Positions 62,303-64,000 of a stretch of 64,000 nucleotides of DNA are shown here, piece after piece. The translations under genes were made by a program, and so were the position numbers. The stretch's first letter is position 1, and every line of letters starts with the position of its first letter. Below the pieces are notes generated by a model. That model had not been told where the DNA came from and did not search any database. It worked only from the letters and a program-made list of their open reading frames with translations. This stretch comes from Solirubrobacter deserti (lineage in GTDB: Bacteria; Actinomycetota; Thermoleophilia; Solirubrobacterales; Solirubrobacteraceae): the NCBI RefSeq assembly GCF_027587175.1, contig NZ_JAPCID010000003.1, positions 1 to 64,000 on the forward strand. Reading direction: 5' to 3'.

Positions 62303-62704
62303 CTACGCCTTTCCGTCGAGCTCAGCCACTTTGAGCCGCAGCGCGCGCAACCGGTCGGCGACCGCCAAGCGCATCGTCAGCTGGTTGCGGTCCAGCGGCT
62401 TATTGAGGAAGTCGTCGGCGCCGGCCTCGATCGCGGTCCGGATCTCGTTGTCGCCGCTGAGCGCGGTCAACATGATCACGTAGCAATCAGGCCCGTAGGC
62501 GGCGCGCACGTGGCGGCACAGGTCCGGGCCCGCCATGCCCGGCATCATCCAGTCGGTGATGAGCACGTCGGGGACCGCGGCCTTGAAGTGCGCCCACGCG
62601 GATTCGCCGTCCTCGGCGGACTCGCACTCGTGGCCCATCCGGTTCAGCACTGCTTCGAGCACGCGGCGCGAAACCGGATCGTCCTCCGCGACAATGATCT
62701 TCAC
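62303..62704 (-). CDS. Stand-alone response regulator receiver
   Basis: The 133-residue product is a single receiver domain: [15 protein letters not shown] (acidic pair), phospho-acceptor Asp in [13 protein letters not shown], Thr in [11 protein letters not shown] and Lys in DDFLNKPLD. No output domain is attached, so it acts through protein contact. The GTG start at 62702-62704 overlaps the stop of the hybrid kinase gene (GTGA). It precedes the glutamate dehydrogenase start by 10 bases. Confidence 0.92.
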   Translation of the reverse strand: MKIIVAEDDPVSRRVLEAVLNRMGHECESAEDGESAWAHFKAAVPDVLITDWMMPGMAGPDLCRHVRAAYGPDCYVIMLTALSGDNEIRTAIEAGADDFLNKPLDRNQLTMRLAVADRLRALRLKVAELDGKA

Positions 62705-64000
62705 TGAGTTGACGGTTTACCCAGCGCCGCGCGGGTCAACCGCACCGCGTCCGAGAGACGGCTGAGCGGCGCCTGCACCGCGTCGAGCTCTCCCGCCTTG
62801 GCCAGCCGCTCGAGCTCGGCGGCCGCGCCGGACACCGCGACGGCACCGATGTTCGACGCGCTGCCCTTGAGCTGGTGCGCTCCGCGGCGCAGCGACTCGG
62901 CGTCCCCGTCCTCGGCGGCGCGCCGGAGCTCGTCCATGCGCGGGTCGATGTCGGACAGGAAGAGGTCGCAGATCTCGGCCACGACGTCCTCCCCGCCGAT
63001 GTCGCGGGCCAGCGAGGCGAGAAAGCCGCGGTCCATCACGGTCGGGTTGGGCGCATCGATCCAGCGCCGGAGCACCTCGTCGAGCGCGTCCGCGTGCAGC
63101 GGCTTGCTCAGGTAGTCGTCCATCCCGGCGGCCAGACAGCGCTCGCGCGCGCCCTCCATCGCGTGCGCGGTCATGGCGATGATCGGCGTGTGGCGCTCCT
63201 CGCCCTCGATCTCGCGGATCTCCGCCGTGGCCGCGTAGCCGTCGAGCACGGGCATCTGGCAGTCCATCAGCACCGCCGCGAACGGCTCGCGCCGGATCGC
63301 CTCCACGGCCTCGGCGCCGTTGTCGACGACCTGCACGCGGAAGCCCCGCCGGCGCAGGACGTTGAGCGCGACGGCCTGGTTGGTCGGGTTGTCCTCGGCG
63401 AGCAGGATCGGCGCGCCGTCGCGGGCCGGCGCCGACGCCGGCGGCTGGGCGGCCGGTGCCTTGGGCGTGGGGGCGCGGCCCACCATCGTGTTCGCGATCG
63501 TGTCGTATAGGCGCGACTCGCGCACGGGCTTGGTGAGCGTCGCGTTGATGCCCGGGCCGCCGCGCGTGCGGCCCGCGGAGCTGAGCAGGATCACGCGCGG
63601 GCCGCCCTCGTCGAGCGCGGCCGCGACGCCGAGCCCGTCCAGGCCGGGCATGTGATGGTCGAGCAGCACGAGGTCGTACGGCTCGCCGGCGGCACGCGCC
63701 TTGCGGATGCAGGCCAGGCCGGCGTGCCCGTCGTCGGCGCTTCCGGCGTTCATCCGCCACGAGTTCAGCCGGCGCTCGAGGATCTCGCGGTTGGTCGCGT
63801 TGTCGTCGACGATCAGGACCTTCAGCCCGGCCAGCTCGCGCGCCGGTGTCCGCTCGCGCGTCTGCGCCGTGGCCATGCGGACGGTGAACCAGAACGTGCT
63901 CCCCTGGCCCGGGACGGACTCGGCGCCGATCCGGCCGCCCATCATCTCCACCAGCTGGCGCGAGATCGCGAGGCCCAGTCCGGTGCCGCCGTACCGGCGC
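62701..64000 (-). CDS. Hybrid histidine kinase, C-terminal part
   Basis: The gene continues beyond the window end. The visible part starts in the ATPase G2 box ([10 protein letters not shown], about 63990-63960), then has a receiver ([14 protein letters not shown], Asp in [13 protein letters not shown]), a second receiver ([13 protein letters not shown], Asp in [12 protein letters not shown]) and a C-terminal HPt domain with [17 protein letters not shown] (phospho-His in AHQLKG). This is the BarA/ArcB-like layout. Phosphate probably passes to the stand-alone receiver encoded next. The sensor part is not in the window. Confidence 0.9.
   Translation of the reverse strand, partial: RRYGGTGLGLAISRQLVEMMGGRIGAESVPGQGSTFWFTVRMATAQTRERTPARELAGLKVLIVDDNATNREILERRLNSWRMNAGSADDGHAGLACIRKARAAGEPYDLVLLDHHMPGLDGLGVAAALDEGGPRVILLSSAGRTRGGPGINATLTKPVRESRLYDTIANTMVGRAPTPKAPAAQPPASAPARDGAPILLAEDNPTNQAVALNVLRRRGFRVQVVDNGAEAVEAIRREPFAAVLMDCQMPVLDGYAATAEIREIEGEERHTPIIAMTAHAMEGARERCLAAGMDDYLSKPLHADALDEVLRRWIDAPNPTVMDRGFLASLARDIGGEDVVAEICDLFLSDIDPRMDELRRAAEDGDAESLRRGAHQLKGSASNIGAVAVSGAAAELERLAKAGELDAVQAPLSRLSDAVRLTRAALGKPSTQ

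Noticed and set aside
59410-62334. Open frame of 974 codons on the plus strand
   Set aside because: Antisense to the glutamate dehydrogenase gene, whose protein is fully conserved in its family.

Overview
The window is very GC-rich with G/C-biased third codon positions. It carries actinobacterial families: a TIGR03668-type PPOX and a Ddn-type F420 enzyme, a 1555-residue GDH-180 glutamate dehydrogenase, an RPF-like transglycosylase, MMPL, MocR and many small secreted proteins. GTG starts and 4-nt ATGA/GTGA overlaps are common. This fits a soil actinobacterium, and Solirubrobacterales/Thermoleophilia is my best guess; that placement is inferred from gene content only. No rRNA, tRNA, CRISPR array, integrase or transposase was seen, and no gene-free stretch exceeds 300 bases.

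Layout. 1-5 kb: end of a transglycosylase gene, an AbiEi-like/DUF559 gene with a perfect inverted repeat over its start, a PPOX, an RTX-type secreted protein, then a leftward coupled set (DsbA-like, secreted protein, cupin, HhH-GPD). 5-8.2 kb: ABC exporter plus two-component system. 8.2-21 kb: secreted and soluble hydrolases (tandem amidase, alpha/beta hydrolases, beta-lactamase-like, SGNH, cyclase). 20.4-25 kb: MocR regulator with two in-frame palindromic repeats, EamA transporter, MMPL transporter. 25-28.8 kb: diguanylate cyclase, VOC protein, PAS-GGDEF-EAL. 29.3-33.2 kb: zinc-hook ATPase, small HEPN-like protein and patatin lipase, a candidate defence or stress module. 33-37 kb: cell-envelope glycosyltransferases, a phosphotransferase, an ACT protein. 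37.8-38.8 kb: a lone HNH endonuclease of atypical composition.

The most notable region is 38.8-48.4 kb. larB-larC-larE, the full pathway for the nickel-pincer nucleotide (NPN) cofactor, is followed by a TetR gene and a divergent, tightly coupled four-gene operon: fatty-acyl-reductase/HAD fusion, zinc alcohol dehydrogenase, a long divergent LarA homologue, and a PlsC-like acyltransferase. TetR-type palindromes lie at both ends. This suggests an NPN-dependent enzyme working inside a lipid or fatty-alcohol pathway.

48.6-54.3 kb: a 1220-residue multidomain secreted protein sharing its C-terminal module with the amidase at 8.3 kb, a membrane protein and an aldo/keto reductase. 54.3-57.2 kb: GGDEF-EAL protein, flavin reductase, PilZ protein. 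57.2-64 kb: a leftward operon of hybrid histidine kinase (cut by the window end), stand-alone receiver, NAD-glutamate dehydrogenase and an F420-type oxidoreductase.
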